Assembly (NCBI GenBank): GCA_959347315.1
Contig: OY365817.1
Coordinates: 3,010,295-3,074,294, forward strand
Direction of reading: 5' to 3'
From: Bimastos eiseni
Taxonomy: Eukaryota > Annelida > Clitellata > Crassiclitellata > Lumbricidae
Length of the DNA: 64,000 nt
This document shows positions 22,690 through 35,379 of the stretch, one piece after another. The notes beneath the pieces are model-generated. The model was not told the origin of the DNA, did no database searches, and saw nothing but the letters and a program-made list of their open reading frames with translations. The position numbers and the translations under genes were made by a program. Numbering within the stretch: the stretch's first letter is position 1; each line of letters begins with the position of its first letter.

Positions 22690-25600
22690 ATGGTGTCGCA
22701 TCTGCATTGGGTTGACTATCTAATCCTTGTGGGATTCCTGTTCATCTCTCTGGCCATCGGAATCTATCATTCGCTGACAGGAGGCAGGCAGAAGACTGTG
22801 GCCGAGTTCATCATGGCCAATCGTCGACTAAAGGTCATTCCGACGGCCATTTCATTCTTCGTGTCTTTCCAATCGGCCATCATGTTGATAGGCCATACTT
22901 CCGAGATCTATGTCTACGGGATCCAGTTCATTGTCTTTGGCTTGTTCATGCACGGTATTGTTCACTTGATTATCGAGCGCATCATTGTTCCGTGGCTGTA
23001 TCCGCTGAGGCTTACAAGCATCTATGACGTGAGTTCAAAATGCGTTTTATTTTGTTGCTCAAATGCAAAGTTGTCTAGACATTTCGTATAGACAGGAAGT
23101 TATGCTTCGCCTCTTATGGATGCCATAGCATGTCTCTCAATTATTAGTTTCCTTTCTGGCTATCTGAGGAACATTCTTACGTGAAATAGCTTTGGTAACA
23201 CTTCAGTCCATTGTAAACAGGCGATACGTGTGATGCATGTCAACGTGCAAACATATTCCATTAAAATATTGATTATTATCACTGACACCAACACAATCTG
23301 CATCGTCATCATCGTTCAAATCATATTCACTTCTTTCTAAACTTCAGACAATTTGTCCAATCTAGACATATGCAATTTGGTAAATATATTCAGGGTTCTT
23401 GATGCAGTTGAATGAAACAGGCTTTGGACAATTCAGGAGGTCAACAAAAGATGACTATTGTGGATAGAAGGAAGGCAATTTTTAACAGGTTATCTTTTGA
23501 CGTGGCAGATGCCACTCTAGGAATGTGCGACTGCTGCATTTATCAGCATATCTTCTGTGTTTGTTTCAGTACTTGGAAAAGCGATATATGTCAAACATCT
23601 TAAGAATGACTGGGGCTGCGATTGGCGTCTTACTTGCGGTAATAGATGACTTGATTTCCTGTTGGACTGATTTCAACTTGCATTTGCATATAAATATTAT
23701 TTTAACATCAATTCATTATAAAGATAGCATTCGAGGACGTTTCTTCAAACAACTCGAGGGAATGTTTCGTCTCCAGAGCATATACTCTGGCATTGAGAGT
23801 TTTGGAAACATTTGGTCGTCTACGGCGTAGAATCCGAGTTTTCCTCAATTCAGATGCACAGTGACGTTCTGACCATTATTTTCATTTTCAGATTCTGTAC
23901 ACAGGAGTGGCGATCTATGCACCGTCAACGGCTTTGGAATCCGGTATTTACGAGCAATAATCATTATCCACTTATGTATTCTCATTGTGATTCATTTCAC
24001 TGCATCATCAATATCGCATTATCACCGCAAGCACCATATCCATCGTCATCATCTGCGTACTTCTGTGGAGCGACTGTTATATGGGTCTGTTATCATCAGT
24101 AGATGATAGCTACAAAGTTAATAAATTTGCAAACCAAATGATAGAATTCAGCATTCACAATGCAAGATGCAGGCAACAATGCAAGATGGATGTTAGCGTC
24201 TAAGGCGGCAGATAGATCAACAACAGCAAATGCAATCACTATTAGTTATAACGCGGATAATAACCTTGTGTAGAGAGAGAGTAGAGCTATAGGAAACGGT
24301 GTCTCTAGGGTGAAACCCTTCCAAATCTTAAGGGTAAACTGCAAAGGTATATAATTTAAGGACGGTGAGCAACGCGGTCAATAAGCTTCGAAATAAATCC
24401 GAGTTTGAGACTGGACGTTAGTTTGACACAGCATCAGCGTCCAAAAATAGTTTCTTCGGCAAATAATATACAATGGAATTGATGTAAGTGGATTATAAGA
24501 TTTTAAGACACACAGCAGTCTCCTTGGTGCCATTTGATTAATTTTAAGAGGGTCAGTTAGAGTTGCATCTATTAAATAGTAAAGTGTAAAATATTGATCA
24601 AAAACATCACCAAACGATTTATAGCCATCTTATAGAATGTGATGCGACAGAATACAGAAAAAAGAACTAAAAATAAACTGTCATTGTTTGTTCTTTCTAC
24701 AGTCACTGGTTTGCCACTTGCAGTTTCGGTACCAGTCATGACCGTAATATCCGTGACCTATACGGTTCTCGTAAGTACTTCTGCTATAAGAAAGAATAAA
24801 GGACAAATGATTTTTTATTAGAGATGTCTAATTGCACATCTGATTGGTGGTTAGAAAATATGAACGTATCATTTAATAGAATGTTGAATACAAAAACAAA
24901 ACTGGTAACTGTGTCAGGCAATGAGAGAATGAAAAGGGAGACAGTCATAATAAACATCATTCAATCCATCAGTCGATGACGAGGGAGGACTTACACACGG
25001 AATAAGTGACCATTTGGGTAAATCTTTGAACAGCTTTGTTGTGTTAAAGGTGCAATTTTTCTAGTGATCCAGTCTCTGGTCTCCATACTGCAATAGACAG
25101 TTATAATTGTCATTTATACTTAAGGAATGTTTTGTGACTGTAGGGTGGAATGCGAGCTGTGATATGGACGGATGTATTCCAGTTCCTGATCATGATTGGT
25201 GGAATAATTACCATCTTCGTCAAGGTATCTTGTAATTTCACGATGATAATGATGACGCTGAATGTTAGAACATTGATCACACTGACTGTGTTATCTCTTT
25301 ATGGATAACCAGTGATAAATAATGTTATTGGGTTGACTTACTGATAGAAATTATACATAAGAAGTAAATGAAGGTGAATTCAATTACATTGTTTTCTCTT
25401 TGGAAGGGATTGATCGTCGTTGGTGGAATAAGCAACGTCTTCCGATTGGCTGAGCAAGAAGGTCGACTCATCTGGGCTAAGTAATCACAACTATCTATCA
25501 ATACCAATCATCGCTAAGTGTGGTGCATAACATAGTGGCCAACTTGCATGGCCATCGACAGTTATATTCCAGTCCTGTCATAACTTGTCATCATTCGTTC

Positions 25601-25949
25601 ATACTATACTTGTAATCAAACTGTGCTTTGTGAGTTTGAAGTTACACTTTTTTTCGTGGGGCGGGGTGGCGTAGTGGGATGTTCTGTACCTTGCGTTTGG
25701 AGGATCTCAGGTTAGAACCCAACCAGATTCACTGAGCAGCGATCTTGGACAAGCTGCTCACCCACAATTGTGTATGGGAAAGGCAACGGGAAACCTCATA
25801 ACTCACCTCATCCCCGTGTAGCGTGATGCCAAATGGAACTGCCCTTCTGGCAGAAACTCATCGTCATCATCATCATCATCATCATCCCCGTCTTCGTCGT
25901 CGTTGCCACCACCGCCGCCACCATCAATTCATCACCGTCATCGTCATCG

Positions 25950-26016
<67 letters not shown>

Positions 26017-29000
26017 GGTTCTCTTAGTGGTGAGAACTCTCTCATCGCGAACTGATAACTACTATTGTGGATCATTAATTAATACTTACTTAACGTTAAT
26101 GATAGATAATCTACATGTTGTTTTTAAGTGTTAGTCTGAACCCTCAGGAACGTCACACTGTCTGGAACCTTATAGTTGGATCAGTAATTAATCTGACCAG
26201 TTCCTACGGTCTGTCACAGATGGCCTTCCAGAGGTACTGCGCCGTCGACAAGCAATCCAAGGCAAGGATGTAAGTCATGAACGCGTTTCCATCTCTATTA
26301 TCCGCCGTTGTTTACATTGTCACGAATTGTCCTTATACCCTGTATATGTATTGTATATAGTTATTTAGGCATCGACTTGTGTGTGAATGTGCGTGAATTT
26401 CTTATATATATATTAGCTGAATCTATTGGACTCATAGGCCTATATTGCGGATAAACACTGCATTGACCCGTATATGTATACAATACTCAATATGTAATGA
26501 ATGCTCGATGGTCGTCGTTGGCCGTGGGGGTCCAAAAGGGATGGTCGGGTCAAAGGGGAAAGCGAAGGGGGATAAAAGCAACAGGAAGAAGTGAATGGGG
26601 GCGGTTTTTTTCTGTTGGTTCGGAGTTCGCTCGGCGAGGGTTTCGTCGCTTCCACTGCCAGAAGGACGAATTCCAGACGCGAGGGTTCCGTCGCTTCCAC
26701 GGCTGGAAGGGCGAACGGACGCGAGGGCTTCAACGCTCGCTCCCACTGCCAGAAGGACGACGACCACTGGACTGTGTTTTTTTTTCTCGGCCGAAAAGAC
26801 GACCAGAAGCCAGGACAGTCAACGAACACTTGTGACTTGTGAGTGAGGAACGAGTTGTTGTTGGGTTGGGGGGTGACCTGAGGGAGGGGAGCGGCCATCG
26901 AAGCAGGGTAGTCTTAGAGGTTACCAGACGTTTTTGTTTGAAGTTCTTATTCACTAGATTTCTGTTTTGACTATATTTCTTTCTATGATTTAAATCTGAT
27001 GGTATATCATCTAACAGAGTGGGCTCCATAAATGTAATACTCTTTAGCATCCAGACGTTTACCTCCTGGAAATAACTTGTCATCTAAAATAATCACGAAC
27101 TCGTGACATACATTTAACTGTATTGTTTCCCAAAAGTCGCTTTTAGTGTTAATTTAATTTTTATAATTCACCATGCTCATTACCATCGTTAAGATAATAA
27201 TAATAATAATATTATCATTATAATCAGTAATATTGTTATTGCTAGTATTACCATTATTATTGTTAATGCTACTATTACTATTATTATTATTGTTGTTGTT
27301 GTGGTTTTTCGTATTGTTATTGGTATCGCCATTGGTATTATTCCTAGCATTACTGATATTTTCAATGTTAGCTATCTTATTCTTCTTAAAAATCTAAATC
27401 ATCATAATCATATACCTATAAGTATACACATATCATAGGCCTTCAGGCAATCCTAACATTCATTACTTTTTGGCTTTCGTTGATAACTGATCTTTGTTCT
27501 TCAGAATGGTTCTGTTAAACATTCCTCCGACGATCGTAATGTATACCATTACCGGAATCATTGGACTGACCATATTGGCTTACTACTCGAGCATCCAGTG
27601 CGATCCTCTGACCAACAAAGACATTCCAAGTCCTAACATGGTTAGACAATTACTATGTGTTACTCTTACTTTAGTTGCCGTCTGTATCACATCACATAGT
27701 TCCATAGGTCAGCTATACAACATAACTAATATGGATGATAATTATATTCTTCAGTAAATCATATAAAACATTTAACTAATTATCAGTGACAATTTACTGA
27801 ATATCTATTACTGGTTCAATGATTGATTGATATATTACATAAGATATTGACAATAATTATGGTTGTCTCATCTGTACAGTTGCTTCCATATTTCGTTGTG
27901 ACTATATTTTCCGATTCACCTGGATTTTCTGGACTTTTCCTCTCTACGCTCTACGGAGCATCTTTGAGGTAATGACTGCTAATTAGGCAATCTAATTAGT
28001 AATGATACAATCAGTAGAAATTGTAGTGCGCCTGTGTTAAAAGATTACTGTTATATAGTGTTCTTTAATTAGGTCACTTTCTTGCATAGTTTCACATGGC
28101 TGTAGGTGATAAGTGTAATCATTTGAAAGAGCTGTTATAAAGATATAGTCGTGTTGTTGATGAAATAGTATATTAAAGTCAAAGCAATTCAAGTTCACAT
28201 CAACAAATCCTATATTCCAATCTTACCTCGAACGGCGCAATTGAATATATTGAGCTTGTCTGATACTTGATGCAGATGTAGCTAGATGAATTCTAAACGT
28301 TCTTTCCTTCGAATACTCTTCAGCTCTTCGTGGTTTGATCGTTGAATTCTAGGAATTCTTCCAGGACGACCTCATAGGTATATAATTCAAGAAACACGGA
28401 ATGAGATAAATCCGCTTCGAATCATGAACTTCAAACCAATGCCGTGAATTCCCTTTACGAGTACTTAGGAGCCGACATTACTCAGTCAACGTTATTCAAA
28501 AGTAAAGCGTGGAATATCCAGTTCACAAACCATAAAATCCCGTTCGAATTTCACTATCGCAAGTGTTAATTTGAAACCACTATGTCCATTGATGCATTTC
28601 AAACGCTTCAACCGACGCGTTGCACTTCTCAGCAATTTTTGCGATCAAACTGCATCACTGTGTAATACAAGAAAGTTCTCGAAACTCTCTACACAATTCG
28701 ACTACGAATGTGCGATAATCTTGCCGATCTGTCGACTTCTTATTAATATCGAAACTTGAGTTAGTATTCAATTTACGACAGAATGCATCTTATCGCTTTC
28801 CAATTCTTTGCTCAACCTTCTATCATCAATATTCCTAAGTCATTTATGAATGCGTAATTTGTTCCAACGTCTTCTCATTTGATGACCCTTTTCATCAACA
28901 TGACAATATGTAGGTCAAACATTAACGGCGCGCTGTGATTGGCTAATTCGATTTCCAAGCGTTTATGTCCTTTCGTAAAGCGCTATCATATTAATTAACG

Positions 29001-32000
29001 TACGTGCCATTCAAAATTAACTATGTGCCGTTTGCTAAATTAAGCTAGCTTATTCTATACTTACTTAGATTAATTAACAGTTCGTTTTTATAAGAGATGT
29101 AACGCTTCATATATCAGAAACCGTTAAGGTATAGAGTACCGCTATTGTATATCAAATTATTTTGTTTTCAAATATAATCATGAAACTCATTGAACAAACA
29201 ATCGCTATCATATATAGTACAAAACGTATCTATACCAAGTGCTTCCTCTGGAAGTTGGCACTAAACGAGGAGATGCTAAGTTTCCATATAAAAACTCGTC
29301 TTAATGAAAGTCACAATAATATATACCGCACCTATAGCGCTTCACTTTCCTTCCCATATATTTCTGTTTTCTCTTTCCTATCTTACCTCTCAGTTCCATT
29401 CAAATACATTGTGGCTTATTATGTGTGTGCGTATGTCGATTGTAAAGTACCGTATCTTCAACGCTGAGTGGTGCAGCCGCAAACTGTTGGGAGGACTTGT
29501 TAAAATGGAAACTAAACCACCTGCCAGAGACTAAGAAGGTTCTCATCAACAGACTCCTAGGTGACAATTCGGTATACGCATCGTTACCCTGAGTGATCAT
29601 TGCTAATAATTATTCGGGCATTTTTTACAGTTTCTAGTTTTTTAAAGGAGTGTTTCTTCCATATCCAATACATTAATTAATCAATTATTAAGATCCAATA
29701 ACTTGGGAACTAATCCCGTGTTCGACAGTTTGATGGTATTTTACTTATCACATTTGACGATAATGATTATATTCGTTATTGTTATGTAGTAACCTGCCAG
29801 ATGGCATAGTGCATCGTGGTTTGCAAGCAACGGCTCTCTTGGAAATCAGGAAATTATTGTGATGTTGTTCAATCAGTCATTGAAAGACATTTTATGTTCT
29901 TGTACAAAAGTCGCGTTATAAAATTTATAGTTTTTGATGCGTGTTGTTTGGACAGTTCAAAACCCTTTGATCTCATTCTCGGGCAATCCTATCGTCCAAT
30001 TACTCTGCAGTTGCTTTAAGCAAGGTGACAATTTCACTATAGTATCTGTGTCAATGGTATGAATCTCCTTGGAAATTGATGTTTTCTATTAAATAGGGCA
30101 TTCGTTGTATTAACTTTCATACTTTTCCTGTGTTCAAGTTACGTTATTCGGAGCCTTTGCCACTGGAGTTGCCTTCCTCGCTGCTTCTCTTGACCGCCCA
30201 GTTATACAGGCAAGGCTGTTATTTTGTTATAAATTGGTTATCAGGTAACTCCTTTTACCTTTTAAATTATGAATTTCGGTTCAATGATTGAAGAATTCCA
30301 ATGGGAGCAGTAAAACATTTGTCAGAGACCGACTGTGTTAGTAATAGTAGTTTGTTTCTTGAATAATGCTCCGAACTAATAGCGTCCGTAAACAATTAAT
30401 TGCCATTTGTGTTTTGATTATCCTTGTCAAATTAATGCTTGACAAAAGTGTCATTTAAGTTTATTTCGTCATAATAAGAGGAGAATGAATATTAAAATAG
30501 TAATGATAGTGATTAATGGCAGTAGTAATGTTCTTAGTAATAATAGTAGTAACAGTTTCGATGTAATCATAAACTCATATTGCGTCTGTTTCTATAACAC
30601 GAAGAATCGGTCCCTATCGCCTAAGCTACAATTAACACTTTTTTATTTCCATTTTGGTAGATGATAATCGCATTCAATACTTCGTTTGTTGGTCCAATGG
30701 CTGCGATTTTCTTCCTCGGAGCAATCTCAAGACATGCCAACTGGAAGGTTAATCTATTGTGCAATATGTTATTATTGTTGTTGTTGTTGCTGTTGTTGTT
30801 GTTGTTGTTGTTACTGTAATTGTATATAGCGCCCAAGAGCAACCCTGGCCTATCAGAACAGTCTTGAGAGTAATCAGAAACGAGACAGACTGATTAATAG
30901 GCATTTGTCGAAGCGTGGTATGGAGCCCATTCCACGTCCCAGGACCAACCACTGAGAAGGCGCTGCGCTGGCTGATAGCAGTCAGTTAACGGGGTATAAT
31001 ATGTTCAGCTTGAGCAGCCAAGCGGAGAGAGCAATGGCGCTGGACGTGCGTAGTTGAGCAGCAACGTTCCCGCAAGTATGGAGGAGCTAAACCCTCAATA
31101 CAGGTCCGTACCAGAACAGAAACTCAATATGTAATAAGCCAGTGGAGTACATCCCGCATGTAGGGGCCTACTCAGTAACTCATCCAAACTTGGGAATGCG
31201 GCCCACCTATAATGACTTCTGACTAAATATTCACCAAAGAAAATACAAATCCGAACACTGGAGAGCATGCAGTGTGGCGCTCTATCAGCAGGTTGAAACT
31301 GATCATACGGAAAACATGATCATCGTTTGGTGCTACTGCTATTTGCCACGGAAAGTGGTGAAGGCCAGCAACTGCAGGCTAGCGTTAGGTGGAGACACCG
31401 TGGAGTTATGAGTAAGGGGGAACTTAGGGCCTATGTGGAGTGGCGGATTTTGTCACACCTGATTCTACGTGTGTTGACTTTGACAGCGGATATACTATTA
31501 AAGACCATTGATCAATGTCCTCTTAATCGTAATCTCCAAACTTCTAATGCGCCAAGCGCAGGGCACCAGCTCAGTCACGAGCGCTGTGTTTATTCAGAAG
31601 GATTGTTCAAAATGTAGTTTGAGAAAGGCCAGAGTCGAGTTTCCAGAGGTTCAGAGGAGGCAGAGTTATTGTTTAGGCGGGCGCCGTGTTGTTAGAGGAC
31701 TTTCCTTATATCGTGATTACAAATACCAAGTGAGTCTTAGAATTTAATTAAACTTTGATGTTGAAAGGACTTTGTTCTGTATGAGCCTACTTAAATCAGA
31801 ATTTTAATTTACAGAATTATTAATAGCCAAACCGATTAAGCTTATTTTGCATGTGAGAGCTAACTATATAGCGATGGTGGCATTGTCTCCTTCCAGGGCA
31901 CGTTACTAGGAGGCTTCGTGGGTGTTTCGTTCACCCTGTGGTTGACAATGGGGTCTCTGACGATGTCCAGAATGCACCCTACTCTGCCTCCTGTATCTAT

Positions 32001-33281
32001 GGAGAAATGCTCTTCTGGAAGCAGTAACTCGACCCTATTAGACTCTCCTCTGAACTACACCATCTACAAACCAGTCTTCGATGGGCTGCACGCCAGAGAC
32101 AATTGGAACCATACAACAAAGGTGCCAAGCCATGAGGTGAGCATTGCCCACGTTAAATACATCGCATAGAATTGCATGACATTCTACTACATCTTTGTCT
32201 GTTAGGAACAGCGTTCACTGTCAAACTACTGCATTAGAACATAATATATATATGTATATATATATATATATCAATTAATGTAATTTTTTATATTAATCAT
32301 ATATATATACATTTATGTTATTCACATCTGCGCCTAATTGATAATAGCTTCAACCACATAGAACAACAGTTGACGTTCTCTGTCTAGGATGCGGTCTGCT
32401 GTCAAATGCTTAGTACGGGTGTTAATCTAATTTGCTGTGGAGCATCTTTCCAAACTCCATCAGCTACAAAATGTTTCGCCTCGTTCGATGAGTTTAATTT
32501 GTCCATTCTGTTCTATCTTCAGATTGAACTGCGAGGCCTGGAGAAGGTCTACGCCATGTCTTATCTGTGGTTTCCACCAATCGCAGTTGCCCTTACAGCA
32601 ATCGTCAGTATCATAGCATCCTTAATTATGAGTAAGTACACTCTTATGATCAGAGGCCTTATTCATGTCATCCAGTTATTTTGACATTAACTAAAGTGAT
32701 TCAATCAGAGTTTAAATGGTTTCAATGATTGATCCCAGCGCAGCCTAATTACTCCAATGAAATCTAATTTTAATCTTACATATTCCCAGAGTTTCATAAA
32801 TGGCGAAGTTTCCATAATTTAGGCAACTCTTATCTGGTCCCAATTATAAACATTATTATCATTCATCAGTTTCAATGTTGTGAATTAGTATTTTATATAT
32901 ACATACATATATATATATATAAAAAATTCAATTTAATATTCGTTTAACGAGAAGACCAAGCTGGCACAGCCGTAACCTAGTTTACAATAAAATTCATGGA
33001 TGTTACACCTAAACACACACATACATCGCAGTGATGAGCCAGATGGCACATTTTTTTACCTTTTTTGGTAGTAAAATGTTTACTCATAAAATCAGACAAA
33101 CTCAACGCAGCTTTCTATGTACTTAACATTTATTCATCGAACAGGGGACAGAGACTTAGAGGCGAAGGTAGACGAACGGCTTCTGCTGCGTTTTCGCATC
33201 TGCAGATGGTCGGACAAGAACGAAAACCAAGAAGACTCTGATGACGCGAATAAAGCATCACCACAGGAAACTAAAGTCTGA
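22690..33281 (+). CDS. SLC5 sodium:solute symporter, SMCT-like, paralogue A (15 coding exons)
   Basis: Coding exons: 22690-23028, 23570-23638, 23892-23943, 24703-24770, 25144-25224, 25407-25480, 26135-26269, 27505-27640, 27880-27968, 29448-29560, 30139-30209, 30661-30747, 31897-32136, 32523-32631, 33145-33281. They join in frame to 599 residues, the usual SLC5 size. Diagnostic pieces are DYLILVGFLF (TM1), LTGGRQ (30-34), FVSFQSAIMLIGHTSEIYVYG, ILYTGVAIYAP, GGMRAVIWTDVFQF, NPQERHTVW, IQCDPLTNKDIPSPN, YGASLRSTVSSTLSGAAANC and SFVGPMAAIFFLGA. These resemble the SLC5A8/A12/A5/A6 branch (Na+-coupled monocarboxylate, iodide or vitamin uptake at the plasma membrane). Exon 13 encodes a large loop with three N-glycosylation sequons (N482, N491, N509). 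The C-terminus is TKV, a possible PDZ ligand. Intron 11 has a GC donor. The substrate cannot be read from sequence. Confidence 0.93.
25658..26012 (+). mobile_element. tRNA-derived SINE with (ATC)n tail in intron 6 of symporter A
   Basis: An A box (TGGCGTAGTGGG, 25667-25678) and a B-box variant (GGTTAGAACCC, 25710-25720) are followed by a body with GGCAACGGGAAACC and then a long ATC tail. Intron 6 of paralogue B lacks it and reads straight through from the T-rich stretch to the GTTCTCTTAGTGG flank. Confidence 0.75.
26500..26900. repeat. GC-rich degenerate tandem repeat in intron 7 of symporter A
   Basis: About three imperfect 45-base units carry GAGGGTTTCGTCGCTTCCAC and CCAGAAGGACGA. The stretch is much richer in G+C than the flanks and is absent from intron 7 of paralogue B. 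Several overlapping frames are open on both strands, as expected from composition; none resembles a known protein. Confidence 0.5.
28030..29090. other. About 1-kb insertion in intron 9 of symporter A, unclassified
   Basis: Intron 9 is 1479 bases in A and 434 in B. The two introns align at both ends, but the middle of A has no counterpart. No ORF or terminal repeats were recognised. Confidence 0.45.
30770..31170 (-). mobile_element. LINE 3' end in intron 12 of symporter A
   Basis: The minus-strand frame contains SAFSVVGPGTWNGLHTTLRQ, the conserved C-terminal block of CR1-like ORF2. It is followed by a GGGCGCTATATACA tail and a (AACAAC)n run, which appears as (TTG)n on the plus strand at 30770-30815. 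Confidence 0.65.
31300..31740 (+). repeat. Dispersed AACTTCTAAAGCGC-type repeat in intron 12 of symporter A
   Basis: It shares GTGTTGACTTTGAC and CTCCAAACTTCTAATGCGCC with 56870-57190 (intron 12 of B) and with repeats elsewhere in the window. It was present before the gene duplication, since both paralogues have it at the same place. Confidence 0.5.
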
Positions 33282-33760
33282 GTTGCTTAAATACCATCTT
33301 CATGATAATGACAATGATCTTTCTCTTTTGCAGTCGTATTATGAATAAGATATTTCAGGAGTCAACTGCGCAGCCATTATTGTTCTCTCCAGCTGGAATT
33401 TGCAACCTCAGTCCATTAGGATCAACTATTCGTCCTTAACCCATGATCAGTTTCTTAAGCACCTGAAAACTGCCCGCTTCGTAAGTAAGGACATTAGCCT
33501 GGGTCGGGAGCGCGTCTGACTCAAAGTGGCGCTATGTAAATGCTTAATAAAAATTATCATTGATCATAATTTATGGCAACCATGTACATGTACGTTGTAT
33601 GTGGTTTATCTGCCCTACTGCTCAATATGCCAACGTAATCTGTGGAATGTACGGCTGAGCCAATAATGTCGCCAATTCCACGTTTCATAAGTTTGTCTGA
33701 CCTGACCTGACCCTATAGGGAGATTCTTTCATTGCCACAATTTGTCTTCTTATTTTTCAG

Positions 33761-33940
33761 GGTCTGGGTGGATCAGAAGATTTTATTCTGAAAAATTTGC
33801 AATTGACGGCTTTAAAGGAAACTGAAAATCGTTTTCGGAATGAAACTAGAGACAACCGAGAGAAAGAAACGGAAAGCGGTCTAGTTAGAACAGACCATAT
33901 TTCAGAAGAAGAATCCTGTATATATAGAGTAAATGTCTAG
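33761..33940 (+). CDS. Alternative 3' terminal coding exon of symporter A
   Basis: A 180-base open segment follows an acceptor (tatttttcag) about 480 bases downstream of the stop of exon 15. Read in phase 0 it gives GLGGSEDFILKNLQL, then a charged tail with EKETESGLV and EEESCIYRVNV before TAG. The same frame is conserved in paralogue B (60143-60310) although the DNA has diverged. Exon 14 ends in phase 1, so it cannot feed this exon directly. A donor inside exon 15 (AAG|GTAGAC at 33167/33168) is in phase 0 and would give a 621-residue isoform. This is predicted, with no transcript evidence. Confidence 0.6.
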   Translation, partial: GLGGSEDFILKNLQLTALKETENRFRNETRDNREKETESGLVRTDHISEEESCIYRVNV

Positions 33941-34497
33941 ACTTAACCAAATGGACCAATGAATCTGGTGTCTAGTTGCAGCATATATTATAAGGTGGCT
34001 AGAAGGTTAATTGTCATAAACCGTGTTAACCTTTGTGTAGTAGAATGATTTTGATGTATTTGAAGCCAGATAAAATTGTCGGTCACATTATGCAGGAAAG
34101 CGATATAAATGCAGTTCAAGGCGCGCAAAGGAAATCGATACAAAGCTATGTGAAGCATGATCGTGTGTGATAAGTTATCCGTGCGGTGCGAGAATCAGGT
34201 AAGGGAATGTGTATTGGAAAGCAGCCTGCTGTAATGTCAATCCGAGTGGAATGCACGAGAGCAGAGATGATTCATGCCTATATTGATAGATGAAATCTTT
34301 ATGTCAACTGCCGTAGCTACATTAGTAGATTAGTAGGCGATAAGTGATACATTTCTTTTAGGCAATATATCGACCAAGCAAGTAAGTGTCTTGCTGGCTT
34401 TTACAATGTAAATAATGAAGGAAATGTCTGATCAATTCGTTTGCTTTTTCCTCTGTTTATCAAAAATCTCAATTGTTCAATCTGTTAGAAATTCCTT

Positions 34498-34503
34498 AAT
34501 AAA
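34498..34503 (+). terminator. Candidate polyadenylation signal, symporter A
   Basis: AATAAA lies about 560 bases after the alternative terminal exon. The surrounding sequence (34290-34610) is shared with the 3' flank of paralogue B, where the hexamer has changed to AAATAATT. Confidence 0.35.
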
Positions 34504-34639
34504 ATTCATATAATTTCTAAAACAACATCTTTCTTGCAATGAATTAAAATCTAGACAATGATGAGAATCTGAACTCTGCAGTTTATTTACCGTTTAAGTA
34601 TATCTGGTATCTACCCACCGACTCGCCCAACCCTTCCAC

Positions 34640-35310
34640 ACCAAATCTCACACCCGGCAACCCATCCCACACCAACCATCCAATCTAACCATGCAACCCA
34701 TCTCGCACCAACCATCTAATCCAGCCATACAACCCATGCCACACCAACCATCCAATCCAACCGTACAACCCATCTCACACCAACCATCCAATCCAACCAT
34801 ACAACCCATCCCGCACCAACTATCCAATCCAACCGTACAACCCATCTCACACCAACCATCCAATCCAACCATACAACCCATGCCACACCAACAATCTAAT
34901 CCAGCCATACAACCCATTCCAAACCAGCCATCCAATCCAACCATTCAACCCATGCCACACCAACCATCTAATCCAGCCATACAACCCATGCCACACCAAC
35001 CATCCAATCCAACCATACAACCCATCCCGCACCAACTATCCAATCCAACCGTACAATCCATCTCACACCAACCGTCCAATTCAACCATACAACTCATCCC
35101 AAACCAACTATCCAATCCAACCATACAATCCATTCCAAACCAGCCATCCAATCCAACCGTACAACCCATGTCACACCAACCATCCAATTCAACCATACAA
35201 CTCATCCCAAACCAACTATCCAATCCAACCATACAACCCATTCCAAACCAGCCATTCAATCCAACCGTACAACCCATGTCACACCAACCATCCAATCCAT
35301 CATGTCATCA
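34640..35310. repeat. 36-bp minisatellite (CCATCCAATCCAACCATACA unit)
   Basis: About 18 imperfect units of 36 bases lie shortly downstream of the symporter A polyadenylation signal. Because 36 is a multiple of three, frames stay open on both strands (a 12-residue QPSNPTIQPMPH repeat on plus). A (TCAG)n tract follows at 35322-35347. Confidence 0.9.
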
Positions 35311-35379
35311 TTCAGACGGTCGGTCAGTCAGTCAGTCAGTCAGTCAATCAGTCGATAAACGAAACCTTGAAGGTCGTTG

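Noticed and set aside
26432..26898. Overlapping ORFs of 83-152 codons as a small protein gene
   Set aside because: They lie inside an intron in a GC-rich repeat where stop codons are scarce by composition. No frame is favoured and paralogue B lacks the sequence.
33145..33940. Treating the downstream phase-0 segment as the true last exon in place of exon 15
   Set aside because: Joining exon 14 (phase 1) directly to it gives an early stop in B and a frame in A that B does not share. Exon 15 itself is conserved and ends in a stop in both genes, so it is listed as an alternative exon.
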